The notes: a model not told the origin generated them from the sequence alone. A stretch of DNA of 64,000 bases from Lobosporangium transversale (GCF_002105155.1 NW_019028983.1:1-64000); one strand, 5' to 3'; shown: positions 36,583-47,764, numbered from the stretch's first letter. A program made the numbers and translations.

Positions 36583-39576
36583 ATGGAAAATCAACCTACT
36601 ACACCTTCACAATTCGATCCGATACGGAGTGACACATCGGCGTCCATTTCGATGTCAACACCAGCTTCAAGCTCAGCTTTGACGCCAGCGTCAGCGTCAC
36701 CTACGACCTCAATCTCGTCAACGTCCTCCTCAGGAGTGCTGCTGCCGCCACCGCTGCCACCGCTGCCTTTGCCCACACGGCAGCCAACGCCCAAATTGCC
36801 AGCTGAATGTCTTCAGTTGATCATGGCTCACTTTGAGGATGATCTAACTATGTTGCATTCGCTCCTTTTAGTCAATAGCATTTTCTTCCAGCTGGCTGTT
36901 CGGTTGCTCTATCGATCTCCCTTCCGGTTGTTAAAAGCTTTTGATGGAGATAAATTGCCCTGGGATAAATATCGACGTCAGGTGAAACTCGTTTGGCTAT
37001 TGCTTTCCTGCGTTATGCACCATCCTTGGGTCTCAAGTGAACTACCACCAATGGACACATCCTTCCCAGTGCTGCGCAACCCTGCTCGACATCATCGTGA
37101 TGATTATCAGCAGCAGCAACATTATCAACAACAGCAACAACAACAGCAATACCTTCCAGGTCTGGATAACGAGAGGTGTACCTTAGCTGATCCATCACCG
37201 AATGATAGCATTATTTACACCACCAATAGCAACAATAACGTCAGCCATGACGAAAGAACAGCCACTACCAGACGATTGGATGATAATGACAATAGTGACG
37301 ATGGATACAAGGATTTGACTATAGATTATCTCCGATTCTACATTCATCATGACCATCCCCAACTCTCTGACGCGTTCCCAGATCTGTTCCCAGGTTTGAT
37401 ATGCCGGATGATGGATGAATGGCGTCGATCTGAAGATATGATTCGATTACGACACACGATCGAACGAGCCTTTCTTTTACATCACCCAGAGACGATTGTT
37501 TCTTTGACCATCCCCTTGTCAAGAATAGAGACATATCTAGAATCAGGCGCTGTGACTAGGCTTTCGAGGTTAAAAAAAATCGAATTTGTAGATATCAAGA
37601 ACTGGAACCTGGTGAACATTCAACAGGCGACCTTGTTCTTGAAGCAGCATGATCGAGCCCGTATTCAGGAGAACGGAGGCAGAAATATCAATAGAAATAG
37701 GAGCAGGGGCGAGAATAGGAGTGGGCACATGCCGCAGACGAGGAAAGAGGGAGATTGCAGGCAGCAATCACAGCCGGGTAACTATGATCTCGATGATGAC
37801 GGTGGTGGCAGTGGAGGCGGAGGTCGAGCTGAGAATGGCAATGGCTGTGGGGCCTATGCTGAAAGCCAAATAGACTTGTCGGAGCAAAAGAAGAAGAAGA
37901 GGAAGGAAAAATTTGCTGTCACCCTCACAGAGATCAAACTTGGTGGGACTGATGACAGTGGGATCATTCAGACGCTGGAACTGTATAGGATCCCACAGGC
38001 ATTGCGATGCCTTCGGGCTCTAGACGTAACAGGCTGGAGGGGCGCGGCCTTGGATATGATGTCTATCCCTACGGAATCATTACAGGTCCTTAAAATGAGG
38101 TTGGATCGTCCATTGCCAATAGTGAGTCCTCTGTTGACATTTTTAGCTCATGCACGACAGTTGAAGGAATTACAGATTTGTATTGCAAGGACTCATGAGG
38201 GATGTTTTGGGCCTCAGTTGACAGAAGAGCGGAATTATATCCAAAAAATGAAGAGACTTAAAAAGGCCGCGCGGTTAGAACGTCTGCGACAATACCAACA
38301 GCAGCAACAGCGCCATAGACGGATATCAAACCATGGACGAGAGGCGGACAATACTGAAGATAAAGAGACAAGGGACAATATGGATGGGAGTGAGGAGGAC
38401 GAGAATGAAGACGAAGACCCAGAGAGAAATGAGGATCAGGGACTGGAGGTACTTAGTCTCTCGGGAGAGACTCGTGTGGTCGTGCATGCATCCTGTGACG
38501 CAGCCAGAAGATACTGCCGTAGCTTAATCACACTTCAGGTTAATTCATGGAAAGAGAGTACAGGGCTTCAATTCGAAGACATTGCAGTGGGTCCTGTCAT
38601 ACCCCAGATGGCTGATGGGGGCGATGATGACGAAGGCAATCCTTTTCCTCCTCCTCCACCTTTGCCTTTACTACCACCACCGCTTCCAGTCATCCCAGCG
38701 ACAGCAACAGGCAACAATGGCCATTCTGACAGCGATGACGATAGTGATAGTGACAGTGACAATAATAACTCCACAATTGGGACAGGATACACTTCTACAA
38801 GCATTCGAACTCGATCTCGTCTAAGTTTACAGTTCGAGGAGACTATGATCTGCCTACGATCGCTAGAGCTCCGTGGCGAGATAGCCGCATTGCATTTCGT
38901 GCTCGAATCGTTGAAACGCTGTCCAACCCTTCAAACCCTCAAACTCAACACTAAGCCCAGCAAAATTGAACCAGCCTCGTCTACGATCAATGCCTTAGTG
39001 GAAAATGTCTCTACCGAATTAAATGAGCTTGAGTTAGTAGGGCCATGGTGGATTACAGACTCGCATCTGAATAGGATTGCTAATCGGCTTTTGAAAATGA
39101 GAAGCTTGAGACTGATCCATGCTTCATCGTTTTATTCCATCAATGCTCAATCTCCTGCCACTGTTACCCACCACCATGGCTCATCTGCGTCGAAAGCTAT
39201 ATCATTATTACCGTCACTGTTACCATCGCCATCACCTTCATCATCAAAACCAGTGCCCTCACCTTCGCTCCCTTGCTCCGACAATAATGAATCAGCTTTG
39301 AGTAACAAGTTTCTCTCACCAACAGGAATTCTTCATGCTGTACAACAGATGGGTCAACTGCAAGAGATTCAACTGGGAATGGATATGGATCGGTTCCGTC
39401 GGCTTGATCAAGAAAGAAGCCTCCCTTTTATCGCTTTTAGAAAGAGCCAAAATAATGAATCAAAGGATATCTGGACATTAGTGCGAGAGATGCTGGAGCA
39501 AGAAAGCCTAAATTGCCAACGAGCCTCTGCAGGATGGTGTCCGTTTAGAGTTGAAGTTCAACATTGTCCCACATAG
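36583..39576 (+). CDS. Large F-box protein (997 aa), single exon
   Basis: This is an intronless frame with ATG at 36583. The N-terminus is Ser/Thr/Pro-rich. An F-box follows at about 71-118: LPAECLQLIMAHFEDDLTML ... LLVNSIFFQLAVRLLYRSPF. F-box proteins bind Skp1 and bring targets to SCF ubiquitin ligases. The rest contains leucine-rich stretches typical of divergent fungal F-box substrate domains (LRALDVTGWRG, LQVLKMRLD, RSLELRGEIAALHFVLESLK, LNELELVGPWWITDSHLNRI, MRSLRLIHA). These are separated by low-complexity inserts: a Gln run near 175, a Gly-rich run near 400, an acidic run near 590 and a Pro-run/Asp-Ser run near 690-730. Many early-diverging fungi carry large families of this type. The substrate is unknown. 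Confidence 0.88.
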   Translation: MENQPTTPSQFDPIRSDTSASISMSTPASSSALTPASASPTTSISSTSSSGVLLPPPLPPLPLPTRQPTPKLPAECLQLIMAHFEDDLTMLHSLLLVNSIFFQLAVRLLYRSPFRLLKAFDGDKLPWDKYRRQVKLVWLLLSCVMHHPWVSSELPPMDTSFPVLRNPARHHRDDYQQQQHYQQQQQQQQYLPGLDNERCTLADPSPNDSIIYTTNSNNNVSHDERTATTRRLDDNDNSDDGYKDLTIDYLRFYIHHDHPQLSDAFPDLFPGLICRMMDEWRRSEDMIRLRHTIERAFLLHHPETIVSLTIPLSRIETYLESGAVTRLSRLKKIEFVDIKNWNLVNIQQATLFLKQHDRARIQENGGRNINRNRSRGENRSGHMPQTRKEGDCRQQSQPGNYDLDDDGGGSGGGGRAENGNGCGAYAESQIDLSEQKKKKRKEKFAVTLTEIKLGGTDDSGIIQTLELYRIPQALRCLRALDVTGWRGAALDMMSIPTESLQVLKMRLDRPLPIVSPLLTFLAHARQLKELQICIARTHEGCFGPQLTEERNYIQKMKRLKKAARLERLRQYQQQQQRHRRISNHGREADNTEDKETRDNMDGSEEDENEDEDPERNEDQGLEVLSLSGETRVVVHASCDAARRYCRSLITLQVNSWKESTGLQFEDIAVGPVIPQMADGGDDDEGNPFPPPPPLPLLPPPLPVIPATATGNNGHSDSDDDSDSDSDNNNSTIGTGYTSTSIRTRSRLSLQFEETMICLRSLELRGEIAALHFVLESLKRCPTLQTLKLNTKPSKIEPASSTINALVENVSTELNELELVGPWWITDSHLNRIANRLLKMRSLRLIHASSFYSINAQSPATVTHHHGSSASKAISLLPSLLPSPSPSSSKPVPSPSLPCSDNNESALSNKFLSPTGILHAVQQMGQLQEIQLGMDMDRFRRLDQERSLPFIAFRKSQNNESKDIWTLVREMLEQESLNCQRASAGWCPFRVEVQHCPT

Positions 39577-39699
39577 AATATTATATATTATTATTAACAA
39601 CAATAACCATAAAATGTACAGTACATTAATTTGTAAAAGTGTTCAAAGAAATATATTAGATTGAACATATTTACTGGAATTCCATTCGTCACTCGGTAA

Positions 39700-40014
39700 A
39701 ATGTTTTAATTTTTGGTTGGTATAATCGGTACAGATGTAAAAAGAAAAGACAGCTTTTTCAACGAGGAGTGCCAGTCGCAGTATTTCTTGATTCATACGC
39801 TAGGAGTTGTGGACAAGTTCATAAATACTCGACCCAGTCTATGGTTTTTTATTATTGGACCCTTCAAAGAGAAACACAACATGCGTCAACAACTAGCATA
39901 GACATGATCAAGACCGACGTACATTCGGCTTTATTTATATTAAATGAATTGAGTAATAGCTGGGGACTAAATGGTGTGATTCCGTTACAGTCGCCGATAT
40001 CAAATGTGGTTTAA
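39700..40014 (+). pseudogene. Orphan coding fragment (104 codons)
   Basis: This frame is open from one stop to the next and reads like a folded protein: VPVAVFLDSYARSCGQVHK, MVFYYWTLQRETQ, SALFILNELSNSWGL. There is no good start codon at its head, and its beginning falls in AT-rich 3' DNA of the F-box gene. I do not recognise it. It could be an exon or a remnant of an inserted gene. A second frame (39713-39901) is open over part of it but looks less natural. Confidence 0.3.
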
Positions 40015-40023
40015 TCAGATAAA

Positions 40024-40428
40024 CTACGCCTCCATTCCTTCGAGCGGCACCTTCCTATATTCATTTTTGTATTTAATCCATCCAACCTTTTTCATACTTT
40101 CCAGGTATTTCCATACTTCCCAACCATTCTTTTTAGGCTCCTTGGCCCATTCATTTACAGGTTTAAATACCGCTCTTTTTTGTATGTTTGCAGAAAGCAT
40201 CCTATCATTAGTGAGATACTTTAGCTCTAATAAACTTAGCAAGCCCTTTCGGACTTCTGATTCACCGAGTGGGAAGAGATCGACCAATATACCATTTCCT
40301 AAGCCAAGCCTGTCTATATTTTTCCTACTCTGGCGCTCTAGGATCGTCATCGGAGCATTTGTTCCTGTTCTTGCACATCCAGAATGAGGACTGTCTTTAA
40401 GCAGAGGATATTTGATGAGTTGGTCAAG
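40024..40428 (-). pseudogene. Orphan coding fragment, soluble Lys/Glu-rich (134 codons)
   Basis: On the minus strand the frame is open for 134 codons before its stop. It looks like a normal soluble protein: LIKYPLLKDSPHSGC, ILVDLFPLGESEVRKGLLSL, YLTNDRMLSANIQKRAVF, NEWAKEPKKNGWEVWKYLES. The complementary + frame is hydrophobic and is probably the shadow. It has no known motif, and an in-frame TGA precedes it. It may be the last exon of a lost or decayed gene, or a fragment of a mobile element. Confidence 0.35.
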
Positions 40429-40493
40429 TCAGTAGCCTGTCTTCCCCATGTCGCGTCAGGAATGGCAAAAGCGGATAGCTTTCCCTGGCCTAT

Positions 40494-40961
40494 ATGAAAA
40501 CGCTGCAAAAACAAATATCTACTATGTCTTCTAAAGGCATCACCACGGAATGTTTATTCAAGTCAAATATCCTTGTTCTAACAAATTCCCCACATTGCCA
40601 CCAAAATCTTTATTATCGAGGGAACCGACCTATAATGCCCCGCTCTCTACTTCCTCTTACCAGTCCAATTCATGAGCTCTTTCTTCTCCATACACTATTT
40701 CGAGAAAATCCACTTAGCTTAACTTCGTCTTACGAAAGCATACGTTTCTTTGCGCCTTGGACTGGTGATAGCTTCAATGGATCGTTATCAGGTACGATTT
40801 TGCCCCCCTTGGCATCCTCAACCCACTTGGTTGGTGGTATCATCACAAACGCTGAAGGAGACGACGTGTACGATCTATCCAAACGTGTTTCGACACACAT
40901 CGACAAGTTTCAGCAGATTCGACAACAACATCAACAAGGATTAATTGATGACGAAACTTAA
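40494..40961 (+). pseudogene. Orphan open frame (155 codons)
   Basis: It begins MKTLQKQISTMSSKG, has a middle stretch RFFAPWTGDSFNGSLSG and ends with a helical polar tail DDVYDLSKRVSTHIDKFQQ before a TAA. The C-terminal 60 residues look protein-like, but the first half is of low quality. There is no domain I can name. Only the + strand is open here. It may belong with the following fragment. Confidence 0.3.
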
Positions 40962-41130
40962 CGATACGTAAGTTAACAGCTGGTTATTTTCGATCAATAG
41001 GGAGTGGGTCGCATATATCCTTCTCTTACTACTGAATCACCATGAATATTCATCAAGGACTCTCTCGTTTTACTCAACACGCTAATTCGCTAAAATTAGC
41101 TTTTTGAGAAGAAAAGTACTACTTCAATAA

Positions 41131-41418
41131 TATTGGAAAGCCACAGGAGACAAGAAAATCTCCCTTGATGCAATTCACATCAACTACAAGACCTGGGAAT
41201 GCACCAATGAAAAGACGGCAGCCGAATTACTCGCAAGCATCAAAGAAACGGTCAAGAAACTCATCGGGTTTGCAGTGGTCCAGTTCAACACCTATCAAGC
41301 CAATCCAGAAGCTGGCCTTGCATTCACAGAACTTACGACCCTCGCAGTCACAGGCAACGGTCAAGAAGACAGCGGAACAATCGCTCACTACATGGATAAG
41401 AGACTCAGAGGACTATAG
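41131..41418 (+). pseudogene. Orphan coding fragment with strong codon signal (95 codons)
   Basis: The frame reads WKATGDKKISLDAI, NYKTWECTNEKTAAELLASI, KETVKKLIGFAVVQFN, AGLAFTELTTLAVTGNGQ and AHYMDKRLRGL before TAG. C-ending codons (ATC, AAC, TAC, ACC, GTC, TTC) dominate, as in the confident genes of the window, so this was probably selected as protein. It starts straight after an in-frame TAA without an ATG, hence a fragment or an exon. I do not recognise the family. An overlapping frame (41165-41593, basic and acidic runs) is longer and could be an alternative reading. Confidence 0.4.
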
Positions 41419-42622
41419 TTCCGAAGACGAAGATGCTGTTCACGCCTTATTGGGGCATCATAGTCTTGTTGTACATGCACAAAAAAGTTTGTTTACGCGA
41501 TGTCGGATATATTATGGTCACGTGGTGAGCTCGCCACCAACCTACAAAACGAACCATATTCTCGTTCAGACTTTTTTGTATACCAATAAATAGGATAGTA
41601 GAAGTACTTTTATAGTTCTTTATCAATCTTTACTTTGAATTATCGATCACCTTCTTCCCTTTCCATCATCATTACATTATCAAAAAAATAAAGAACGCTG
41701 AAAAGCTCACCTTTGATATATATTGGTCGGCTCCACTGTGACGGCCTTAACTGAGAACAAGCTTATGGTCATGCTCTACTTTATACGGACATGTATCACT
41801 GTATCGTATAGAAACCATTTTATTAGGAAAAGTGAAAAAAAAAAACACCATGTCCTTGCAGGTTGTTCTGTCTTCTATCCAATGTATATTTTTTCTTCTT
41901 TATTGCGAGGTTGTATTTCGACCCTCCGATTTCGGCTCTTCCTATCATATTATTAGTAGAATTCAATAAGCGCCGGATCCTTCACTCGCGAATACGGTGC
42001 ATGCTCCTGCGTAAAGATGATACACAAGAGTTCAATTCTCCTCCTGATTGAAAATCAGTTTGTGCACCGCGCTTTCTAGCTGCAAATTCCCCTCCACGTG
42101 TGGAAATGCTGTGCAATAATCCAATCTTACTGTAGACCAACTCTATATTGCCTTCACTTTCTGAGACTGTTGCAAGACGCGTTCATTATTTGCGAAATGG
42201 GATTGTGGTAGCTGATCTTGCACACCATATTATATATATTGTTATTTATAAGCCGCGCTATGCTCTCCATTCTCCTCAATAACTCTGTGATAATCATCAT
42301 CACAGATGATATACATTCTCCTTCCTTGTCCTATCCCGCTGTAAAGCCGAGCGTTCTCTCTTTTATAATGTGATAGTAGCGACCTTTAAAGACATTACAC
42401 GAGAGAAACTCAATGGCGTTTTCTCAGTCCAAGCCATGTCCTAAATCAGGTAATGAGGCATCACATGAGCTTACTGCGATAAATTCATTATATTGGCATC
42501 AAAAAAAAAGTTATAGCAATCAATAATGTATTTTTTATTTTATTTTATATTTATTATTATTATTATGAAGGTTGATTTATATAACCATGCCTATTTTTTT
42601 TTTTTTTTATTTTTATTTTTTT

Positions 42623-45391
42623 TTACAGAATGGCGCCTCCATAGAAGGAGGTAATATCCTCACTTTGCTGAATAGGTGCTCCTCCTGGCGTGCGGTCCTT
42701 GGACTGTGGAGACAAAGCTGGACTTTGTTGTGTGGAAGCCGAGTATGGGGCCATGCTATTAGAAGCTGCCGTGACATTGGCTAACGTAGCGGGGGAAATC
42801 CTGGGCGACGGCGCTCCGAAAGTTTGTTCATTCAAAGGCTGTTGCTGGTAGCTTGAGTACTGAGAGTAAGATGGTTGTTGCAACTGCTGTGGCTCTGGAG
42901 CGGGGATGTATTGTTGTTGGACAGTTTGCGCTGGTGCTGATGCAGGTGTGGGTGCAGGTGGAGGAGATTGAGGCACCGGTGGCAAGGCTGGCTTGATGTA
43001 TGTGCTAGCGGTAGCGGCAGCGGGAATAGTGATGGAGGAAGATGACAGTGGCGACGAAGGTCCTTTCTTGGGCGTCAAAGGTTTAGGTGATTTAGGAGAT
43101 GTGGATGAGTTTGTAGGCGAGGGAAGCGAGTTCAATGGAGGAACGGTGCCTTCAACTGCAGCTAAAACATCCTCATAGAAACCATCACCAAACATCGAAT
43201 CCTCCGCAAGCGTAGGTGAATCCAGACCAGTACTTGGGTCAAACAAATTCTTCTGCACATTGGTTAATGAGCTAAAAGATGACTCTTGCTCATCTGAGGA
43301 TCGGACAGGGGAGAGGACATTGGCTGCTGGTGTAGTTGCAGTCGTGTTGACATATGGGCGAGATGCTGGCGCATTGCTAGATACGGGACTGGTTACCTCA
43401 GTCTCCATGAGGCGGTTCTTGATATCGTCCTCATCATTGTTATCAAAGTCAGAGTCGGAGTCATCATCTGGGAAATCATCATCATCGTTCTCTGTGTAGG
43501 CAGCTGCAGACACTGGACGTTTCTGTTTGGGAGTCTTGGCCTTCTTTGCTTGGGACTGAGACCCTAGTTGCTCTTGACTTTGCTGCTTCTGCAGCTGACG
43601 CTGAGCCTGATGTTCTTTGGCAGCCTCCTGGTTCGGCAAGACAATGGGTCCGGACCTAGGCACTCCTGTAAACTTGACAGACTTCTTGCGCACAATCTCA
43701 GTCGATGCAGGGGTAAATGTGCTCGAAGGCTGGTGCGGGATTAGATCCGAATTCAAGGGAGATGCAATCACTGCTGAGAGCATTGGAACAGCAGGAATAC
43801 GGGATGCACCCTCCTCATCATCTTCATCACCGTCTTGAGGCTGAGCATATGCGCCAAAGATAGTATCACGATATCCGTTGTAGACTGGAGCATTATCTTC
43901 TACTTCCTCGAGCTCAGCTTTATCATCCAACTGAGTAGAGTCAAGAGGTTTCTGAGCCGCAGACGAGGGTTCAGGGCTTGAGGGGGCCTGTTGTTGCACT
44001 TGTTGCTGCTGCTGCTCTTGTTGTTGACGTTGCAACATCTTTTGCTGTTGTTCGTAGTGATGCTGCTGGATGCCAAGCTGCTCCAGCTCAAGATCTTTTA
44101 CTCTAGGTGTAGCATTAGGGCCGACCTGGCGATGAGCCTGGACAGGAGACGTTGCAACAGCTGCAGCTGCAGCTGCATTCATGGCCAGAATTTCATGTTC
44201 ATTAGATGGCGTCAATGGGGCCTGGTTCTTGGATTGAGGACCCATGTTATGAGGATACCGGCTACTGCCATTACTGGGACTGGCCTTGAGCTCTTTAGGG
44301 CCATTGGGGTCATAGATGGACTCAGCATCCGACTCCGATGACTTGCGGTTCTGTGGACTGCTTGCTCGTTGAGGAGGAGGCCCTGTCATTTGAGGAGGCT
44401 GGTACTGATGTTGACGGGGTAAGGCTCCTTGTGCTGGGATCACTACCTCGGGTCCATCAAATGGACTCTCAGATGGTGAACTCATCTGTTGTGGAATAAG
44501 GTTAATAGGTCCCGAGACTTGATGTTCAGGACGGGAAGGAGCACCGTTCAATGGCACAGAGACCATATCTCCATCAGCAGGGCCGCCCGCTCCTGCAGAT
44601 TTTGTCAAGGACTCTTCCTTGGATGTAAGGCCTGCTTCCTTGCTATCGTCCATAGAGGGACCGTCATGCACTTTAGCTGCGGAGACACGGCGGCGATGAC
44701 GGGTAATGAACAGCATGGAGACTGCGAGCAAAAGTACCGCGGCACCTGCGATCAAACCAATCAACATCATGCCAGAAAGACCAGAGCTTGCCTGGGCCTC
44801 TCCTGATCCAATGGTGGGATCCGCATCTGTGGGTATAGCAGCCGCAGCCGCAACTGTGGTAATAGTTATGATGGGAGCATCAATGTCAAATTGCCTTGAA
44901 CTGACGGGCTTGATCTTGGACTGATAGTCGCAATAGAAACTATGCTGTGACACATTTAAGAAAACACAATCCATGCGTCAGTCGCACGAAAACTTGCAAG
45001 GACAATTGGCTGTGTAACATCTTGTATGCCTATTTGTTGATACCTTTCCTCCAGTTGCATTCGCTGGAATCTGAACTCGTAGATTGAGGGCAGTCTGTGC
45101 AACATTAGACTGGAGCAAATATCTTTGGCCAGTGAGTGCACGCAGGACTAAATTGAAGGGTTTATCGTCAAGTACTGTTCCAGCATCTGGAGCTGCAGCA
45201 GTCCATGACAAAGCAACCGTTTCACCAGGTTTAATAATCAGGTTATCAGCTAATTTATTGAAGGCAATATTGGCAGATATCGTCTGCATCCATGTCATTG
45301 CAAGCGCAAGGGATGGAAGGAAGAGTGAAGAGCGATATCCTGATCGAATCATCTTTGCGTTGTTTTTTCTATCACTACCAAGTGTTGACAT
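42623..45391 (-). CDS. Single-pass surface protein with Kre9/Knh1-like ectodomain (889 aa)
   Basis: Two exons: 45391-45044 and 44944-42623, phase 0. The N-terminus carries a hydrophobic signal region (SLFLPSLALAMTWMQTISA). A short beta-rich ectodomain follows (NLIIKPGETVALSWTAA, FNLVLRALTG, LNLRVQIPANATGG, HSFYCDYQSK), which resembles the Kre9/Knh1-type fungal wall domain. A TM helix (GMMLIGLIAGAAVLLLAVSMLFI, about 174-199) is followed by a basic stop-transfer (TRHRRR). The cytosolic tail of about 690 residues is disordered and rich in Ser, Pro and Gln, with acidic patches and many SP/TP sites. The plan (small wall-facing domain, one TM, long tail) suggests a surface sensor or wall-synthesis factor. 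The ligand is unknown and the ectodomain family match is moderate. Confidence 0.8.
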
Positions 45392-47764
45392 GGTTAACTA
45401 TTTGTTGGAATTAGAATGGAGATATGAAGGAGGCCAATGGGGTAGAAAGTAAAGAGTAGAGAGCAAGGATTAATCTGGCTGTATCTTTTCGAAGTATGAC
45501 TATTATTATTAACTTCTCCAGGAGGAGGAAGGACAGCGAGTCTGATATAAAATAAGGTGCTGGTGAATTCAATTAATATTAACGTAAAAGAAGGTAGAAG
45601 GTGGAAGGGGGCACATTAAACTAACCTGTAAAGAAGTTGGGTGATGCAAAGCGGACAAATAAAGGAGGTTCAAGGATGTGTGTAAGTTTTAGGACTTAGA
45701 GGAGACGTTGTGTGAAATATTTGAAGGTATAAAAGGGCGGTATTAATGATGGCGCTGAACAAGGAGTGGGGAAGCAATCGGGCAGATTATCAAAGGAAGG
45801 ACGGAAGGAAGGAGGGGAAGGAAAAAGGATATAATAAGCTGAAGAGCAGAGTGTTGACCGTGTATAAGGTAAGATGGGCGCCTGTTCCTAATCAGTTGTG
45901 GAACAATTAACTGTTCTCAATGGGAAAGCCGGGGAAGGAAGAAGGAAGAAGCAAGGTGGAGAGAGAAAAGAGAAAAGAGAAAAAGAGAAGAGAAAAAAAG
46001 AAAAAAGAAGGACCAACAGATTCAAGAGCATAATAAAATCCGCGGGCGGTAAAAAAAAAAACCAATGAACAATGAATGGTACCTTGCAAGGGGAGAAAGG
46101 AAGCCAGACTGATTGAGAAGTAAACAAGGTAATTTTAACGCATTATAAAAATACAGTACAGACATCATTCAGTTGTAGTTAAAAAAAAGATAAAAATTAA
46201 ATTTAGCGTCTGGTTGTGCTGGTTGTGCTGGTTGTGCCTGCATTGATTCACTCAGCACCCGTTAAACACTAAACATACTTTACTCAGGTAGGACAGACAA
46301 GGAGGAGGTATTTAAGATTCACTGATGGGGCATGGTCAAAAAAAAAAAAAAAACAAGAGCGTTATTTTTGTTTATTTGTTATTTGGTTGGACAATCTCAC
46401 CATTCTCGGCCCTATCTACCGTATATTTATACAATAGTGGTGTTTCTCCACTGCCTTCGACTTGACAACGCCTTCGATAGACTGGTTCAATCAGAGCCCA
46501 GTTAGACAATACACACAAAAAAAGAGAGCGTTCAATTTGATGTACATGTACAGTATATACTGTACATATTAGGGGTAATAGATAGAGACATGAGTATACA
46601 TTTATATATACTTGCCGCCGATATATCCGTTCTACACTCAATTTTACTGCCGAGAAAGAGATTGGGAGGGAAAGGGAGAGGAGGCAGGGAAAAGGAAAAG
46701 AGATCTACCAGCTCTATTGTGAGATTGCAGTAATTCAGTACATGAATATTGTCTGTGTCATCTTGAGCTGTGCACGCTTAGGTGAAGACCGTTGGAGAAG
46801 GTTGCATTGTGCTTACATGAAACGCGTAACACATTCAAGCCCCATTTTAAGGAACTGACCCCTGAAACGTCTTTTTCATCCGCGTTGTGCGACTATGATT
46901 GCAACATCGACATTCACACATCCTCTTTGCCTCATTGTCCTCTTCGTCTTTCTCTTTCCCTGCCATGATAAAAATCTTCTAGGGCACGATGAGATCCATC
47001 TTTTCTTTTTCTTTTCCTTTTCCTTTTCCTTTTCGGCTCCCATACATTGTGCATACGAGGCTAATTGATATCATCCGATTTTAAACTTGAGTCTAAACCC
47101 AGTCCCATGTTCTGAAGGAGCACGTTTCGCTCTGCTTCTTTCTTTTTTGTCCAACTGATCTGATTTACCATGCACTGGGATTCGAGCCGATAAGACGATA
47201 TAAAGATATAAAAAAAAACATTTATTATGCAAACATTTACGTATATATATTTATATATGTCCAAATATACTAAAATAGCACGCTTACCTTGGTGGCTCTC
47301 AAGAGTATATGAATATACTCGTATACAAAAATTAAAAAAAACCCATTCCCAATTTGTATTCCCAGCTCGGGTTAATGTAACTTTCGGGAGATACAGAATG
47401 ATGAAAGAGGTACTGGGAAAACTGTTTGGAATTTATATAAATATACCTACAACATGTAAAGCCCGACATGGAAAGGCTGACTGGTCTTCATAATTGAGAA
47501 TCACAAATCTCCACTTTTCCCCTCTCTCCACCAGTCTTTCTTTTTCTCTCCCTTTTTTTTTATTTCTTTTTAAGAAAAAAAAAAAGCAAGCAAAGCAATG
47601 CTTATCAACTCTTGAAAAAAAAAAAAAAAAGAAAAGCCAGGAGAAATATGCAAGTACTTTACTAGTTTTATTAGCCTTTTTTTTTTTTTTTTTTTTTTTA
47701 TATAAATATATATATATATATATAAAAAAGGCATGGTTATTGTTTGTTGTACATTTAATTATAT
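45392..47764. other. Intergenic, 2.4 kb, with one ambiguous small coding hint
   Basis: No solid gene. Purine-rich DNA (45770-46010) and a GGTTGTGCT tandem triplicate near 46211-46238 are visible. On the minus strand at 46375-46470 a terminal-exon-like frame (RRRCQVEGSGETPLLYKYTV ... NNK, stop) follows a CTAAC branch-like motif and CAG. Upstream short pieces (KLSVERIYRRQ near 46610, and a QISWTKKKEAERNVLL-type frame near 47100) cannot be joined with confidence. It could be a small spliced gene I failed to resolve. Confidence 0.35.
46546..46567. repeat. 22-bp perfect palindrome
   Basis: ATGTACAGTAT followed by its exact reverse complement ATACTGTACAT, with no spacer. It lies in intergenic DNA. 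It may be chance in AT-rich DNA, a dimeric protein-binding site or a cruciform. Confidence 0.8.

Larger units (their letters stand above)
39577..42622. other. Homopolymer-poor island with orphan coding fragments
   Basis: In these 3 kb no A or T run exceeds about 11 nt until near 42595, unlike the other intergenic DNA in the window. Four coding-like segments (39700-40014 +, 40024-40428 -, 40494-40961 +, 41131-41418 +) are listed separately. An imperfect hairpin AATGTAC-A-GTACATT lies near 39614. I found no terminal repeats, transposase motif or reverse transcriptase motif, so calling it a mobile-element relic is inference from composition and broken frames. Confidence 0.45.

Noticed and set aside
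41996-42072. tRNA-like sequence (T-loop TTCAATT with GAG/CTC stem, flanking GGTGCAT/GTGCACC)
   Set aside because: The possible acceptor strands are not next to the T-arm, and no D-arm or anticodon arm of the right spacing can be drawn.
43991-44341. + strand frame opposite the surface-protein gene (and others such as 43260-43499, 44706-44924)
   Set aside because: They are shadows of the long minus-strand exon, created by repeated CAG/GCT codons.
46600-46641. KLSVERIYRRQ piece resembling the topoisomerase II N-terminal motif
   Set aside because: Only a few residues match and the downstream sequence does not continue the topoisomerase motif.
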